Shown here piece after piece: positions 10,006 through 24,700 of a DNA stretch of 64,000 nucleotides. Each line of letters starts with the position of its first letter. The first letter of the stretch is position 1. The translations under genes were made by a program, and so were the position numbers. This stretch comes from Agelaius tricolor. Lineage: Eukaryota > Chordata > Aves > Passeriformes > Icteridae. The stretch lies in contig JALJCS010000001.1 of the NCBI GenBank assembly GCA_023055355.1, positions 92,365,381 to 92,429,380 on the forward strand, read 5' to 3'. The notes below the pieces were generated by a model. It had not been told where the DNA came from. It searched no databases and saw only the letters and a list, made by a program, of their open reading frames with translations.

Positions 10006-12750
10006 TGCAACCAATTAATTACCAAGTGTATCCCTGAGGATTTTTTTAATCATTTCTTTTATGTATCTGAATAACCCCATCAATAATCTCATCTCTTTAC
10101 CATTCCCAGCTGTTTTCAGCTGTGCCCAGTGTATGGCAACCATGGGTAGGAAAAGCCCCCTGAGCCTCCTGGGCTCAGGGACTGCCCCAGGACTGTAAAG
10201 GCCTTCCTTGGAAGGGTGGGTGGAGGGCAGGGCTGCACTTGGGGGAGCCCAGAACCCTCTTATCACAGTGCCATCACCTGGCACTGCAGGATTTGCAATG
10301 CCCCAGGGCAGGATAAAGGGGGCATTGATTTTATATCCCAGCCTTATGATGAGCTCTCAGTTGCATCCCAGATTTCTGGATTAAAAATGGGTAAGGCTCA
10401 GCAAATCGCTGTGTTTCCTCACTATTAAGACCTGGACAAGGTCAGTAACTGCACCCCCAGAAAGGCTCACCGTGGTTTTTCCTACCCTGCCTGTGTGCTG
10501 TGTCTTGCCAAATGCAGAGAATGCTTGACTTCTTACCACTGTGTTGTGCATGTCTTCTCAAGGACAGCATTTTCAGAGAGGAATCATAATCAAACAAGTA
10601 AATATATTTAGACAAGCTCATTAGTGTCTTACTGAAATTGAGAGGATGAGCTGCTACTCACTGAATTGCAAATGAATGTTTACAACATCCCATGTTTCAA
10701 GGGGCCAGACCTCAGGGTGAGGGTTTTCTCCTTGCCAGGTACATGCTCCTACCAGAGAATAATTTGCTTTCTGCATTAACTTCATCCATGTCCACAGCCC
10801 TTGTCCTGATTCTGGTTCATTTTCTGTAGATGTCATGGCCAACAGCTCTGTGTGTGTGTGTGATTTGTTATTCTGTGAGTAAATAGAAGCCTGGACAAAA
10901 AGGAAGCTTCGGGGAAAAGCATGCACAAGTTTGTTCTCTGTGGGAAGTAAAACCAGTGTATTTCCCCAGATGCTGACTAAGGCTAAACAAGTGACTTGCT
11001 CTCCCTAGCACAAAGGAGTTATAAAATCTGGCTTGCAAGGCAGCCACGTGGTTGTCTCCTGGCCTGTAGACAAGAACATGTTCTTGTTATCATCTGAGTT
11101 TCCTCATCCAGGCACGAACGTGTCTGTGTCCTGCTATGACTAACCACTTTTCAATACAAGCTGTAGGGAAGAGTGGGTGGAAAGGAGTGCTCCCATCTGC
11201 AGAAAGAAGAAACTGTCTCCTTCCCCTGCATTTTTCATGAGAGGAGGACAGATTTCAGACAGCTGATATGTCCCTTATCCAAGTTCTTATTGACCTGTGT
11301 GCTGACTTCTTTGAAAGCTGGCACCTCTGGCCACAAGGCTTTTGTAGCTCCTCCTTAAGCTGTGAGTGCCTTAAGGAGTGGTAAACACCTGGAGAATCTG
11401 AACTCAGCCTATTGCAGAGGTTTGAAAAAAATCCAACTCATTCTGCAGAATGGACTCTTTTTTTTTTTTTTTTTTAATGTTTGGAGTTAGCATTGCCTCC
11501 TACTCCACTCCTTTTTTCATTTGTTCATTAATTTTAATTGGCTTTATTTGAAAATTTTAGCTGTAAATATACTGTAGCTTGAGTTGATGGCTTCTGGATT
11601 GATGCTGGTGTTTCCACAGATGAAAGTTTGGATGGTGAGAACTAAACCTCTAAGTTGTCTTCTAAGATCCTGGGGACCACCTTAGCCTTTCAGGCTGGTT
11701 GCACAGTCAGGCTGCTGCCTGAACTTCCATTCTTAAGATTTAGTAAGGCAGCTGCAAAGGCTAGTGACTTGCCCTAAAAACAAGCAGGAAAGTCAAGAGC
11801 AAAAGCTGTTCTGGGGTGGGGGCAAAAGAGAGGGAAAGGAAGACTTGCTTCCGATTTGCTTTGATATTATGGGGTACTACTTACTGGGGGCAGACAGCAC
11901 CTAGTTCATGAAATATCTGATGGCCACAGCTGACATTGTTTTGTCTTTGTGACATAAACATTTACTCCTGCCCCTCCTTCCCCATCTCTCATCCCAGAAT
12001 AAGAGCTGCATGCTCAGATAACTTACTCTGCATGGGGAAGGAAAAACATCCCAATAATTCTTAATGCCTAGGCAAGCCAAATGAAACTTGTTGTGGTAGG
12101 AGTAGTGTCAGTGACATAAAGATAATACACTGAGTTATTGATTCAGACCTTCCAGGACCTGAAATATATCAGAAATTTCATTAAAATAGAAAATCTTTTT
12201 TCCATGTGTTATATACTGCTAGTGCTGTGAGCAGTGTGGGAAGTGGCAGACACTAGAATGGTAATGAAGGGTTGAAATATGAATTTCAGAGATGGGAGTA
12301 CAGAAGGAGTGAGGCTATACATACTAAAAGCAGACAGCACTGCTGTTTTTTCTGCTCCAGATCTTGGATTCTGAAGCTTCACCACCTCTTCCCTTCCCTT
12401 AATTACACTCTGCAAGTGATATGGGCAGCAGAATTCCAATGCTTGCTTCATTGCCCAGGACATCTCTGCATGCAATTAGAGGTGTAAGAATAGCCTTTGA
12501 GAGTTAGCAAAGGCAGTAGACCAGAAACAGAAACTGAAACAAGTGAAGAAAAGTGTTTCTGGGTGTGCCATCCACTGCAAGGACTAAAGAAAGCAAACCT
12601 GTAGTCTGATGGTGTTGGAGAACCTGTAGAAGGGTTGGTGAATGCCCACTCTGCACAGCACTGTAAAGCACCTGCCTTAAAATGCTCATGGCAGAAACAT
12701 GGCCAAGTTTGAGCCATATTTTCAAAATATAGTTTATTATGATGGAAGAG
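10006..12750. other. intergenic, nothing recognised
   Basis: Between the SNAP91 3' end and the first LTR. Contains short T runs (11458-11475) and short chance open frames. The GC-richer part near 10130-10320 has no repeat I can name. Confidence 0.6.
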
Positions 12751-13080
12751 TGTGGCAGCAGCTCTCTGGCCACAGAGAGAAACAGACAACTTTCCCAGGC
12801 ATTGTTCTGGGAAAGACTGGGAGAAAATCAGAGAAAAGAATGAGAAACAATTCTTAACTTGCTGCACCTGGTATTGTGAACATGTGGAATGTGTTATGGA
12901 GATTTGTTTACCAAAGGGTGGTTTCTTAATTGGCCAGTGGTGAGGGTGTTTTGATTGGATGACCAATTAGGTCCACCTATAGCAAACTAGGGTAGAAAAG
13001 TATGGGTTTCTTAATAAAAATGATCAGCCTTCTGTAAGTGTCTTGAGAGTCTATGTCAATTATTACCTGGTTGTGACCCA
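12751..13080 (+). mobile_element. ERV solo LTR, songbird type
   Basis: Starts TGTGGCAGCAGC and ends near GTGACCCA, with TG…CA termini and ~330 bp. Inside are gattggatgaccaattagg (inverted CCAAT boxes), a gtagaaaag TATA-like site near 12992 and AATAAAA near 13014, in the order expected of an LTR. I recognise it as a repeat type common in songbirds but do not name the family. I could not find a convincing target duplication, so the ends are approximate. No internal viral sequence adjoins it. Confidence 0.75.
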
Positions 13081-16000
13081 TTGTGATGACAGATTTCTCC
13101 ATTTACCTCAATACAATAAAATTATAAAGTAACCATCCTTTTAAGAGGTCTGTTGGAAGCAGAGATTTCCTACCACTAAGTGCACTATTGAAGGCATATC
13201 CTGCACAATCTGAGCCAATCTTTCAGAGTTAAACTGGTAGCTGGAGACAGGTAAGTTGTTTTCTGGGAAAGTACAGGGACTGGTAGGATCTGGTGACATA
13301 GGGTAGGATCCTCCCCTGCCCTCCCAAGAACGTCACCCTGCCATAGTCCTTGTCTGTACTTTTGCCTTTCTAAGTCTGGAAAGAGGCTGACTGTGTGGGA
13401 GAGGGGATAGTATTGCATTAAGGAGGGGAAGGAGAAGATGGATGCACTAGGGAATGCTGTGGGGGATTAATGGTGTGTTCTTGCTCTTGGGGCTGCAGGC
13501 TGTCTGTGATTAAGGAAGGGGGTGGGCACTGAAATATTGTGGGTACAGTGTGACCCCCAGGGAGGGGGCAGCTCTGTGCCCTCAGCCTTGTAAGCTGCTG
13601 CAGGCCTGCAGTGTGGGTGTTTAATGTCAGCAAAAAGATTTTGTGTGCAAGAACAATATACAGCTGCAAGCAGACACCAAGCTTTAAAAGACAACTTTCA
13701 TACTCTGTGTGTGTCAGCATATAGATAAAAAGGATTTTTTAAAATGCTACTGAGATGCAAGCGTAGGACAAGTTAAATTCTGAAGTTAATTTTAAGATTA
13801 TGCCTTATGTGTCTATGATGTGTCTGTAATTATACCCTGTTAGTCTGAGTTGATCAGTCAAGGGGGTTTTTAGTGATTCTTCCTTTCTGTAGTAATCCCA
13901 CACTTTCTCCAGCCAACTAAAAGAGCAGGATTGAATTTGTTTTGAAAAACATCAAGACAGAAAATAGAAAAATTCTCTTTGAAACATGGAAAAATGAAGT
14001 TTTTAACAAAGGAAGAAGGAGGAGGGGGGCAATAGTAACACTGAGACCAATATACTGCATAAATAAGATTGTCTTACTTTTCAAATTCTGGCTTAGGTAA
14101 TAGAGCATCTTTGAATTTGCCTTTGAATTTACGCAAAAGTTCACGGCTACTTTGAGATTTTAGTTTAGGATTTGTTTCTGTGGACATGCCTTTGGGAGAT
14201 GGAGCACATCTTCCTCTTTGTGCTTGAAAAGAGGTTTCCAGCAGTGTATGGAAATCCCCACTTCCCAGCTCACCTCCAGCCCATCATGACAGCACCTTTC
14301 TATCATCCCTGCTGCTCAGGGGTGAGCAGACACACTGAGCTTTCCCAGCTCTGTGTTTTTGTGGCACATGAACTGTCCTGATTTTGAATATAAAATATAT
14401 ATATTTATTTAAATATTCAAATAAATATAGATAGTTAAATACATTTAAGATTGCAGGTAGCTGGTGACTTTCCTTGCTGCCTGGGTCCCAAGTATTGCAG
14501 ATCTCTTTGTGAAAGTTTGCACTGTTGCGCCTGAATTATTTTCCCATCACTCTCATTTCAGAAATGGTCTTGATGGAAATCCAGCTGCTTGCCTCTTTTT
14601 ATTTTCTTCAAGATTTGAGTGTGTAGAATTTGCCTAAAGAACCTCTGGCTCCAAGGCAAATTGTACTGGAAATGTGCTTCTCTCTCAAACCATTTGACTG
14701 CCTGTGATCCCTGCAGGATGGCAGAAATGTTTTGCTCTCTAAGGCATGATCGAGGCCCAGGCAGGGAGAGAGGCAAGGCAGCATTCAACACACTCAACCT
14801 CATTTTGAATTGACACAAAAGTTCCATCAATTCCACTTGTATACACATCACCCAGCAGTGCATCTGGGCTCGTGCATGGACAGTTTTCAAGCATCTTCCT
14901 AAACTTATGTGGAATTATGTGAGCCTACTTATTTGGATAATTTTTTTTTTTCTCTTTTGAACTTTATATTTTAAAATCCAAAATATGCAGATGAAAACAC
15001 CTTGTTACCATGGTCCTTGTACAGACAAGAGAGTTGATTCCCATTGATTAACAGAGACCATACAAAAAATACTGGTTTTTTTCAAAGTAACATACAAAGA
15101 TTACATAGTGACAGTAAACAGATTTTTCTATTTAAATGCTCAGCTATTTTTTAGGATTGTAAGTAGCAATTGTAAAACTAATGTGTGTGTATGTATAATT
15201 TGCTAATGCTCTGCACACTCTTTAGTCTGACATACCAAGAAAACCTATTTATCATGAGCAACTCTTTAACCATGTTGCTGGAGGACATGTAATACTTGTG
15301 TCCATGTATACTTAAGCCTACCTGGTTTCTCCAGTATTTTCAGTTATCCCAAAAATGTGCACCTTGTAGTTCCTAAGTGTAGAGTTGTTTTCTGTTCTAA
15401 AACATATCTTGACAGATTACATTCTTGATGATTACTAAGATGCAATATTATGTCTTGATAGATATGTCTTGCACATATATATTCAGTGAAGAAAAATGTA
15501 ATTTTTAGAAGGGTTACACTGTTCTGTCCACCCAAATTATAGTACTTTGTGTCTAGGATTGATTTCCCTGAAATTTTAGAATCCTGGAAATTATTTATTG
15601 CAATAAAGTGGCTTATGTATCTGTTAAAATATTTTCTTTAGACATTTGGTTTCATGACTGATCATCAAGATTGACTCTAATCCTACCATGTCATTTAGCC
15701 TGGCTTGTGGATTTTTCAGACAGCTTTTTTTTTTTTTTTCCCCAAACAGATGTTGAAGGCTGGATCTGGGTGGGTTGCTTCTTTTAGCAGGTTTTAGAAA
15801 TACCTCCAAGAATTTGGAAACATATTACTAACAACCTCCATGTCTCCTTAGATGAGGAGTGTGTGCTGAGAAACGGGCAAACCAGCTACATTCCATTCAA
15901 CTGCATATTTTAGAGAAACAGAGAACTGCAAAAGAATTGCAAGCCGTGGAAGCAGTAACCTAAGCCAGGCTGTATCCCATGAGCTCCTTCTGTTATTAGC

Positions 16001-18380
16001 ATGGAAAATAATCTCAAACCAGCAATGCTGCCTTTGCTGTACCTTTACCCCTTTGAGGCTAACATAGGAATTGTCCTAATTCACATTTTAACCATTTAAC
16101 TTTAGTAACCACTCCAGTATTGCAAGTGGTTGCTCTGGAAATCTTAAAATGAAATAGCTGGTCTCATGTATGGATTATAACCCAGTTCAGCAGTTTGCAT
16201 GAAGAGCCTGTCATGGATGTGCTTCTGTCATGTAATGACCTTTAAAATAGCTGGCAGGCTTTGAGAATATTTTTTACTAGTAGCAAAGTTCTGCATGCCA
16301 GCCACACTTTTCCATTCGAAACCAAACCTACAGTGGCTGGAAACTTGAACTAGTAAATCCAGTATTTTGATAGATCTGTCAGAGATGGAGGAGAGATGCA
16401 ACTGAAATGAAATAATTTTTCTTTAGCCAAACTAAAGACCTAAGCTGATCCAATCTGTGCTTTCCTGGGACAGGCTTTCATGCGAAATACAATATTTTTC
16501 TCTTAGCCAAAGCATTTTATTGCCAATATAAAAGATCACCATAACTATGCATACTGTTTCATTTAAAATTTGGCTTTCTGCTACAGATAAACAAGATCAA
16601 CACAGAAATGGTCTTTCTGCATTCCACTGCAAAGGCAATGCAGTCAGAGCACATGAAAGTTCCACTTTAAGGCTGCTAGGCAGGGTGATAAGATAGAAAT
16701 CTCATTTATCTACTCTAGTTCCCTGCTCTAAAACCAAAGCTGAATAATACAAAGCAGGTTTTTCCTAGAAGACCTCCATCATTCCACAGCCTTTCCAAAC
16801 ACTACTGAAGAACATCATCCCTTCACCCTGAAAGAGTTGCTGGGGTTTTTTTGGTGTATTACCTGACCATTCCTTGCTGCACCTTGAACTGTTATTTCTT
16901 CTGTGCACAGGGATACCCTCTTTGCTCTTTGCAGTAGCAGTGATGGTATTTGGACAGTTATCATGGTCATGCTTTTGGTTTATGCCCTTTGTCTTCAAAC
17001 TTCCCTTGCCAATCAAGTTTTCTAGATATCAGTCTTGGTATTCTCTGCACTCTGTTGAACTGTAGCACCTGTGCCTTCCCTGGCAGCATTGCACTGTTGG
17101 GCAGCCTATGCTCCTCTGTGCTCTTAGAGAGCTTCCCAAAGAACTGTAGTTTAAGCAATTGCCCTTCAGGATACCTTGGTTCATAGTGTGTAGTCATTTT
17201 GGAAAAAAAAATAAAAAGAAAAAGAGAAAAGAAGAACAGAAATAAGAATTCTAAAAGTAAATAATTTTAAAAAGCTTTAAAAGGGAGAAATTTGGCTGTT
17301 TAAATAATATCAGTATAGAGCATTACTGTTGTACTCTTTGTGACATTAATGAGACTCGGCACACTGCTAAATCTTCATCAAATAAGAAAAATTTGGAAGG
17401 AAGAGGGAATCTGTCTGAATGTCTCTCCACATCCTGCTTTTCATGTGTTTGTATTCCTTGTGCATCAGGAACTGTCCTGGGAGAATTCAGCACACTGCCA
17501 AGATGGCAGAGCAGAGGGGCTCTGGAGGAGATGGGACTATGCATCCTCCTCAGACCCTCAACTGCAGGATCTCAAACTCTGTTTCTCCTGCATGTGGCCT
17601 GCTCATGCACCTGGCAGGAGAGACAGAAACAAGAAGCAGCTGCAGGTCTCTGGAAGGTGGTGGAAGAGGTGAGGGAAGAGGCAGGACACAGCATGTTCAG
17701 ATGCCTCTCAGATAAGGATGGTGGTAGCATTAACAGGTTGAGAGCACAGGTTTCTTTTCCTTGCTAGTTGCACTCATTCATGACACGTGTATGTGACAAA
17801 GGTAGCAGGGGAATGAAACCTATGCAAGGAAAAGAACCATCCTCACCAAACCCAAGCTATTTCAAACCACCACAGGTGTGAATATGGAAGGGACAATAGT
17901 GAGAGGCAGGACACAGGCTCGAACTGCTCTGCTCTCATGGAAAGTTTTGTGGGTATTAATGGCCATAATATCTGGATTGGGTTTTGTTTGTTTGTTTGTT
18001 TTTCAAAAAACCAGTCTCATCAGTAGGTTAATTATCATCATCATCTCCACTGCCTTTGAGTTGCTCCAGGGCATGTAACACTATCTGCTGAAATCCTAAT
18101 TCTGTAATTGATGGAGCTGCCTAAAAAGCCCTCTGCTAAGAGATGACGTTGGAATCTCACTAAAATAAAAACAATACAAAACAAAGCAAACATTTTTTTT
18201 AATGCACATAGCCATTAGGTAGTAGGAAAAAGTCTTGTAAAATCTTTTTAAGAATGCCAGTTAATTTAGTTTGTGGCTTTGGGTTTTTTTGCATTTTTTT
18301 GCCATTATTTTAGTAATTATCTGCTGCATAGGTAACTTTTTTTCCCACCAGTCTTGTACCTCTGAGCTCTATCTTTATCA
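13081..18380. other. intergenic, nothing recognised
   Basis: AT-rich DNA with simple runs (an AT-rich stretch at 14388-14450, purine-rich low complexity at 17201-17290, a TTTG repeat at 17984-18002). No gene, LTR or CR1 that I can support. Confidence 0.6.
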
Positions 18381-18768
18381 TGGGTTGCAGACATCTTTTA
18401 TGAAAAATCCTTTCCTTAGGATTTTTCCTCCTGAGAAGCTGAGAAATCTCAGGAACAAAATGTAAACATTGAGTATCTGCTGCTGTGGAATGCAACAGGT
18501 GGATCTGTGATTGGCCTGTGTTGGTTGTTTCTAATTAATGGCCAATCACAGCCCAGCTGGCTTGGACAGAGAGTCTGAGCCACAAACCTTTGTTATCATT
18601 CCTTCTTATTCTATTCTTAGCTAGCCTTCTGAGGAAATCCTTTCTTCTATTCTTTTAGTATAGTTTTAATGCAATATATATAATAAAATAATAAATCAAG
18701 CCTTCTGAAACACGGAGTCAAATCCTCGTCTCTTCCCTCAATCTGAGACCCCTGTGAACACCATCACA
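18381..18768 (+). mobile_element. ERV solo LTR, songbird type
   Basis: Recognised by gcagacatcttttatgaaa at its left side, an inverted CCAAT pair (gtgattggcc at ~18510 and ggccaatcac at ~18540), AATAAA at 18682-18687, and an end at gtgaacaccatcaca. The order promoter-like boxes, poly(A) signal, CA terminus gives plus orientation. I assign it to a passerine LTR type from memory; no target duplication was evident, so the left end is uncertain by several bases. No internal viral region flanks it. Confidence 0.78.
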
Positions 18769-21700
18769 ACCATGTTTCTACCAGGAGCTGGTTCCACAGT
18801 AATGTTGCCAGACAAGCCTAAAAATACACAAAAATTTTGCTTTCAAATTAGGAAGAGGGACTTGGCTTCTGGATCTAGAAATGTGACTTCTTATGTGCTT
18901 AAAAATACTTACCTGGAAGTCTAGCCTTTTCTTAAAAAAAAGAAAATTACATTGTGGCCTTGAAAAGTAGGTGGCTGCACCCCTCTGTCCCAGGACTGTG
19001 TAATTTTGGCTGTGGATGTGGGCTCTGACAGCTGTGGCAAGAGAGGAGCACATGAGGGCCAGCATGGGTTGGCAAGCAGGCTGTTCTTACAGCCCTGGCT
19101 CCTCCTTGAGTATGAAGAAAGGGCTGTCATGGGGATATACTGAAGCATGGCAGGTCCTGAGCTCTTTCCAATACTTACAGTGCTTTTAATTTGTGCTGTT
19201 TGATCGTGCTGAGGAGAAGGGAGGGAAGGCGGGTGCATTGTACGTACTGGAGTATGGAGATTCTGCCCTTTCTGTAGAGCTGTGATGTTCTCCTTCACAA
19301 ATGGTGCATAAAGAAATGCTGCAAGACCTTTCTGGAACATCTATAACTGCCCTTTTCCAGGCTTTGCCCTTGGATTAGCCCTAGGAGGCTGTGCTGCTGC
19401 AACAAGACATTACCTTAGCAGTAGGCTCAAATAACTGGTGTAATAAACCTCACCCACAGCCAGCTACCAACCAAGTTTCTGCCAAATTTCTGCAGGTGCA
19501 TGTGGATCCCACACAGGCAGATCTCCCTCTCAGGGATCATTTGCTTTTTGTTTGAAACTGTCATTACAGTTGATCTTGTGATAGGAGCCATTTGCAGCCC
19601 AGTTAGTATAACTTGATTAATAGCATCAAATCATTGCTATTTTTGCAGTCATTTAAACCAGTGAAATAAAATCTGTTTCCTCTGGAGAGCAGGATGTGCC
19701 TAGGAGATAAAACCCTGGGCTTGCTGCTGTGGTCCAGAGCCAGTGGCTTCTCCCTCCATCAGCATCTGTGGCAGGAGGAGCTGTCAGGGCTTCCCAGAGT
19801 TGTTTTGTAAGGATGTCACAAGATTGTTCCTTCAGCTGGCAGCCTGTGTTTATGTTGACTCAAAGCTTACAAAAGCATTTCCCAAGGCCAGCTCCAGATT
19901 TGATGTGTTGTCTTAGAGCTGTGAACACTAGTTTGCTTTCAGTGATTTTGTCTTTCATTCTCTGTTTACAGCTGTTACCTTAATAGCAACTTGAAGTGGC
20001 TGCTCTTAAACAGCAACCCAAGCTCCTTGTTATACAGCAATGTTTGGGCATTATTTAATTTAATTCCAGGTGTTTGGTGCTAGAGTAGAAAATTAGGTGA
20101 AAAATCCAAAATGGGCACAGTTAAAACATATTAAAGTGGAATTCTCTCTCACTTAGAAAGAATCCAAGTTAGGCAGGAAAGAATGAAATGAAGTTGGAAA
20201 CTGATATGAAATAATGAAATACAATTAGTAGCAGCTGTTTTTGTGGGGTTTTTTAAGTTTTTGAACACTGTTTTCTCACAGAGGCCTGATTTTATCTAGT
20301 GTGAACTGGTAAGGAAAAAGCAGTTTCAAGAAGTGAAGGACTCGAGCACCTCAGTTGAATGAGCAGCATTATTGGATCACAGATCACTGTTTTACCAGGT
20401 TAATTGGCAAGCAAGGAAGTAATTGAGCAGTAAATTGAACACTGACAAAGCTACTTTCCCTTTTGAGTATTGACTTCCTTTTTATTTCTTTCAGAAAAAT
20501 AAATGTATGGGTCACAAATGGCAAGTGTATAATGTTCTACAAGTAAATATATACACTATGTGATAGGTCAAATTTCCCTTCAAGACTAAGCATTGTAAAT
20601 GAGAGGAGAATGTGATGCAGCATTTGTTTTGCAAGAGCTTACTGTTTCAACTCACTGTTATTAAAAATGGCTTCCCACATCCTCCATGTAGATGAAAAGC
20701 AAAATGTATAAAACCTAAAATGTCAGTGGCCACACCCTTGGAAGGCTCTGTTCACATCCACTGTTTATGAAGGCCAGGTCTGAGCCCAAACTCACAATAA
20801 GCAGTGAGAGTTTGGTAGTACAGTAGGTCCCTGTTGCTGAGGGGTGGTGGTGGGATAGACAACCAGCAGGTGGATTTTCTTTCACCATGTAACTCACCAC
20901 AGCTCTGGAATGCACCAATGTCCTGCACAGACATGTGCAGAAAAACCCATATACCACATGTAGCTATAAAGCCTCCATTGCCTTATTGCCTTTATGCATA
21001 AACTTTTTTCTCAAATATTCAACTGGTACTTTTCTTAGAGGTGACTTTTGCTCCCTCTTTGTATTACTAGTAATTCCCTTTGGGGTAGTTTAGCATTCTT
21101 TTTAGTGTGTGTGTTTTGGGGAGGGGAAGCCCCTGCTGGTGTTCAAGGCCATGTTGTATCCCCACTACCATTGGTTCATTCCTGTACAGAGCCAAAAATA
21201 TTTAACTGATGAATCATTCAAGAAAGCACAAAAGAATTGTAAATACAAAAGCCAGTGTTACCTTTGAAAAGGAAAGAACAGAAATCACATTTTCTCCCAT
21301 TCAGTAAGGCACTGAGTTTTTCACTGCTGTTCATGGGCTTCACCTTTGCCTTCTCTTGTCCTCTTCTTCTCTCTGCTTCAAAATGTCCACAGAGAGATAC
21401 AGCCACAAAGGCTCCACTGCTGTGTGCTGTCTCCTGGCTGCTTGCATCCTTGATAAAGCAAAGCTTTAAACAGCATTTTATCCATAAATTTGGAAATTAA
21501 ACTGGAGCAGAGGGGTGGGAGAATGCTACAACTGCAGCCAAAGGGCAGCTGAGTAATTTGTCTGAAAACCAGCCCAATACGGTTTCATCCAAATTTTTCA
21601 AACTCTTTCACATGACAAAGAAGTAGAGCCATAGCAACTGCAAATGTATGGTGTGTACAGAATTACCAAGAGGCACAAGTAAACATTTGTGTGGCTTTTC

Positions 21701-24700
21701 CAGTATATCTGATTTCTTTTCTTAGCAATAAGAAGTGAAGGATTAGCTATTATCAAGATCTAAAGACATATTTTAAGCAGAAGGAATGAATGATTCATTA
21801 GGAATACATGCATAATACACAGCATAAGGTGCTACCTCTTTGGATGATTTGCCTGTCTGTTATTTGGGGAAGGCTTTTTGAACATTTGTTAAACACTATG
21901 GGAAATGGGAGTATGACTGGAAAATACCTGCACAAGGACCTGGGTTGTATGGGAACATTTTAGGGCTGAATAGACATTTGGATAAGATTCCAGTTCAAGA
22001 CCCCCAAAGCCCAAGGGAGTGTGTGATCCATAACATGTGTTGGAATGTATCTTCCACCAAAGAAACCACATCCGTGCCAGTGGCTTGGGAATGGCCTGCA
22101 GGGGACACAGCTGTCACCCCTGGGTCTCTGTTTGTGTTCCCTGAATGGAGGCTGAGAGACATTTCTCAGGCACCAAGGCATTTGCCCAGATCATGGCAAA
22201 AAGTAGATTTCAGCAATGAAAATATTTAGATCCTGTTAGCAGCCCCAAAAGGACTTTTTTTCCAGGTCAAAAAGCTTTCAATCCTATTTATTTCCCTGTG
22301 GCACTTACTTCTCCCCATATAAGAGCTAGTGGGTAAGCCCTTACCCCTGGTAAATATTGCTTGTATTAAACACACTGTTAATTACAGGTGCAATAATTTC
22401 TTAACTTTCCATTAAATATTTCCAGCAGTTATTGACCTAGCCAAAAATCTCTCCTTTTACCCTCAAAGATAAAATCAGCACCAGTTTCAAGGGCACAGAG
22501 TTAAGATAATTCTAAGAACCAAGATGATAATATTTTACATACTTCTAATTTGGCCTTGTTCAACAGCTCTCCAAGGCAGAAAGTGCAACTATAGCAAATA
22601 GCAGAAACAGAACTAATTACTTATTTTAGAATTAATAACTTGCGGCATAGACTATGAGTCATTTCCTTGCTGAACTAAATTTTTAATTTTTTTTTACTCA
22701 TCAAATTTGCTCATGGAGTAATTATCTTGAAGACAGGGAGTTTTTTTTTTTCCCAGAACAAGTTTAAAGAGACATTAATATCTTGTAAGATATTAATGTC
22801 CCAGATGATTCACTGAAAAATCATTGCAGGCACTTAGAGAATGAAGTTTGTGTAATACAACCATGGCTAACAAACTACATCATGACAGAGGAAAAGAAAA
22901 ACAACAGAAAATATTTATTGACAGAATAAGTGCATCATATAATATCTTAACAGAGCAAAGGTTTGCATTTATTTTCTCAAATGGCTTGTCATTTCGCACA
23001 CTTAAAAATATTCTAAAATTTTCTGTCAGTCTTAAAAAAGCAAAGAACATGAAAGAGTCCTCAAAGCTACTTCTGGATGTTTTTAATCTAAATGCTCTGA
23101 CACTTGGAGCAAAAGTCTGATGCAAAGGGTACCAAAATATACTTCCAAATCCTTTGAGATTAGAGTGAAATTTGAAGCTTTCAATTTAATAACATTCTTT
23201 TTTTTTTCCCCCAGTCATTCTTTAATCCAGGACTTTGTAGATGGAACTATCTGCAATAATCTGTGCTTTAAAATTGGAAGCAGTTGATTAAATTTCTATG
23301 GATGCCAAACACAAACAGAAGACACTTGAAAAAAATCTATTGCCTAGAATTTCTAGATGCGTGCAAAAAAATGGAGCCAACATTTTAATGCCTTAAGTCT
23401 GAGATTTTTGCTTCATTTTTTTTTCCCAATGGAGAACGGCCTTTACAGGAATCCCAAAAAAAGGTCAGGTTTGAGAAACTCCCTTTACTCACTACATTCT
23501 TGGTGATCCAGTGTACTGGGAGGTTCATACTGCCAAGCCTTTTGGTCAGAACACAGATTGCTGCTTTCCAAGGGCCTTGAATGAACAGAAGCATAATCCC
23601 TGCAAATTCAGGCAAGGATTGTAGATCAGGATTAAAACCCCTGCCTGCTAGCAGGCCCTGCCACAGCCTGAGTCCTCTCACAGCCCTTTCCTTGTTGCTG
23701 TTGGCTGGGAAGAAATGCCTTATCTTTAACTGTGAAAAATTGTCATGAAACTTGTGAATTTCACATCTTAATTAATACTATTAAGTGTCTACCATCTGCC
23801 TACTCTTTCTCACAATAGGTGCCTCTGCTACCTTGCAGCCATTTCATCTGTTACTTTGCACACTTTCTTTATCCCTTGCATACCATCTCCATCTTCCTGG
23901 CCTTTCATACCAACTGCTTGTTCTTTCATTCTCTTTTTTTTGCTATTTGCTGCCAGGTCACCCCTTACCAGCAGAATAGAAAGAATTCCCCAGCTGCTTC
24001 TCTCCTCCACATGTGGATGAGGGTTGTTTTTTTTTTTTATTTAAGCCATATTCATGCTGATTCATACTCCATATAGACACATAAATCTGCAAAATTAAGA
24101 TGGTAAATCTTAAGGAGTCAAGGAGTTTCTTTAAGCAATTATTACAACATTGGGTACTCTATACCTCATATAAGAGAAATCATTTCCCTACATAATGTTG
24201 TGCTTTTCTTTTGTTAATACAAACTTTGACTTAATTTTTCACACTTCAGATAACCCCCTTGACTTCCACTGTGTGTTTCAGAGCCTCAGATTGAACACAT
24301 GCACAAATACCTTGTAGAAGCTGGTCTAGATATGTTAATGGCTTGCATATGAGGTTTACCTTTGGCCCTGAAAAAAACTTACTTGTTGATTTTATAAATT
24401 CCAGTAGCCCTCTAGGAGAAAAGAGATTTGACTGAAGTTGTTTTTTCCTAAAGCCAGGAATACAGTTAAATAAAAAGATCTACTATACAAACTCTTGTGG
24501 AAAAAATTAGAACTGATGAAAACAAATGATGTACATCCTGGTAGCTGAGAGAGGAAAAATCCTTTAGGGAAACATCAGAAGGGCTGGAAACCCAGCCTTG
24601 CTGCTGGTGTTCTAGACAACAGCAGGATCTAATCTGCTGGGATCATATTTTCCTCCTCATATTTTCTCATTGGTAACTAGATAGTAACTGCAGGTTTTTA

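Noticed and set aside
12448..12966. 172-codon minus-strand frame
   Set aside because: Its first part is antisense to the LTR at 12751 and no domain is recognisable.
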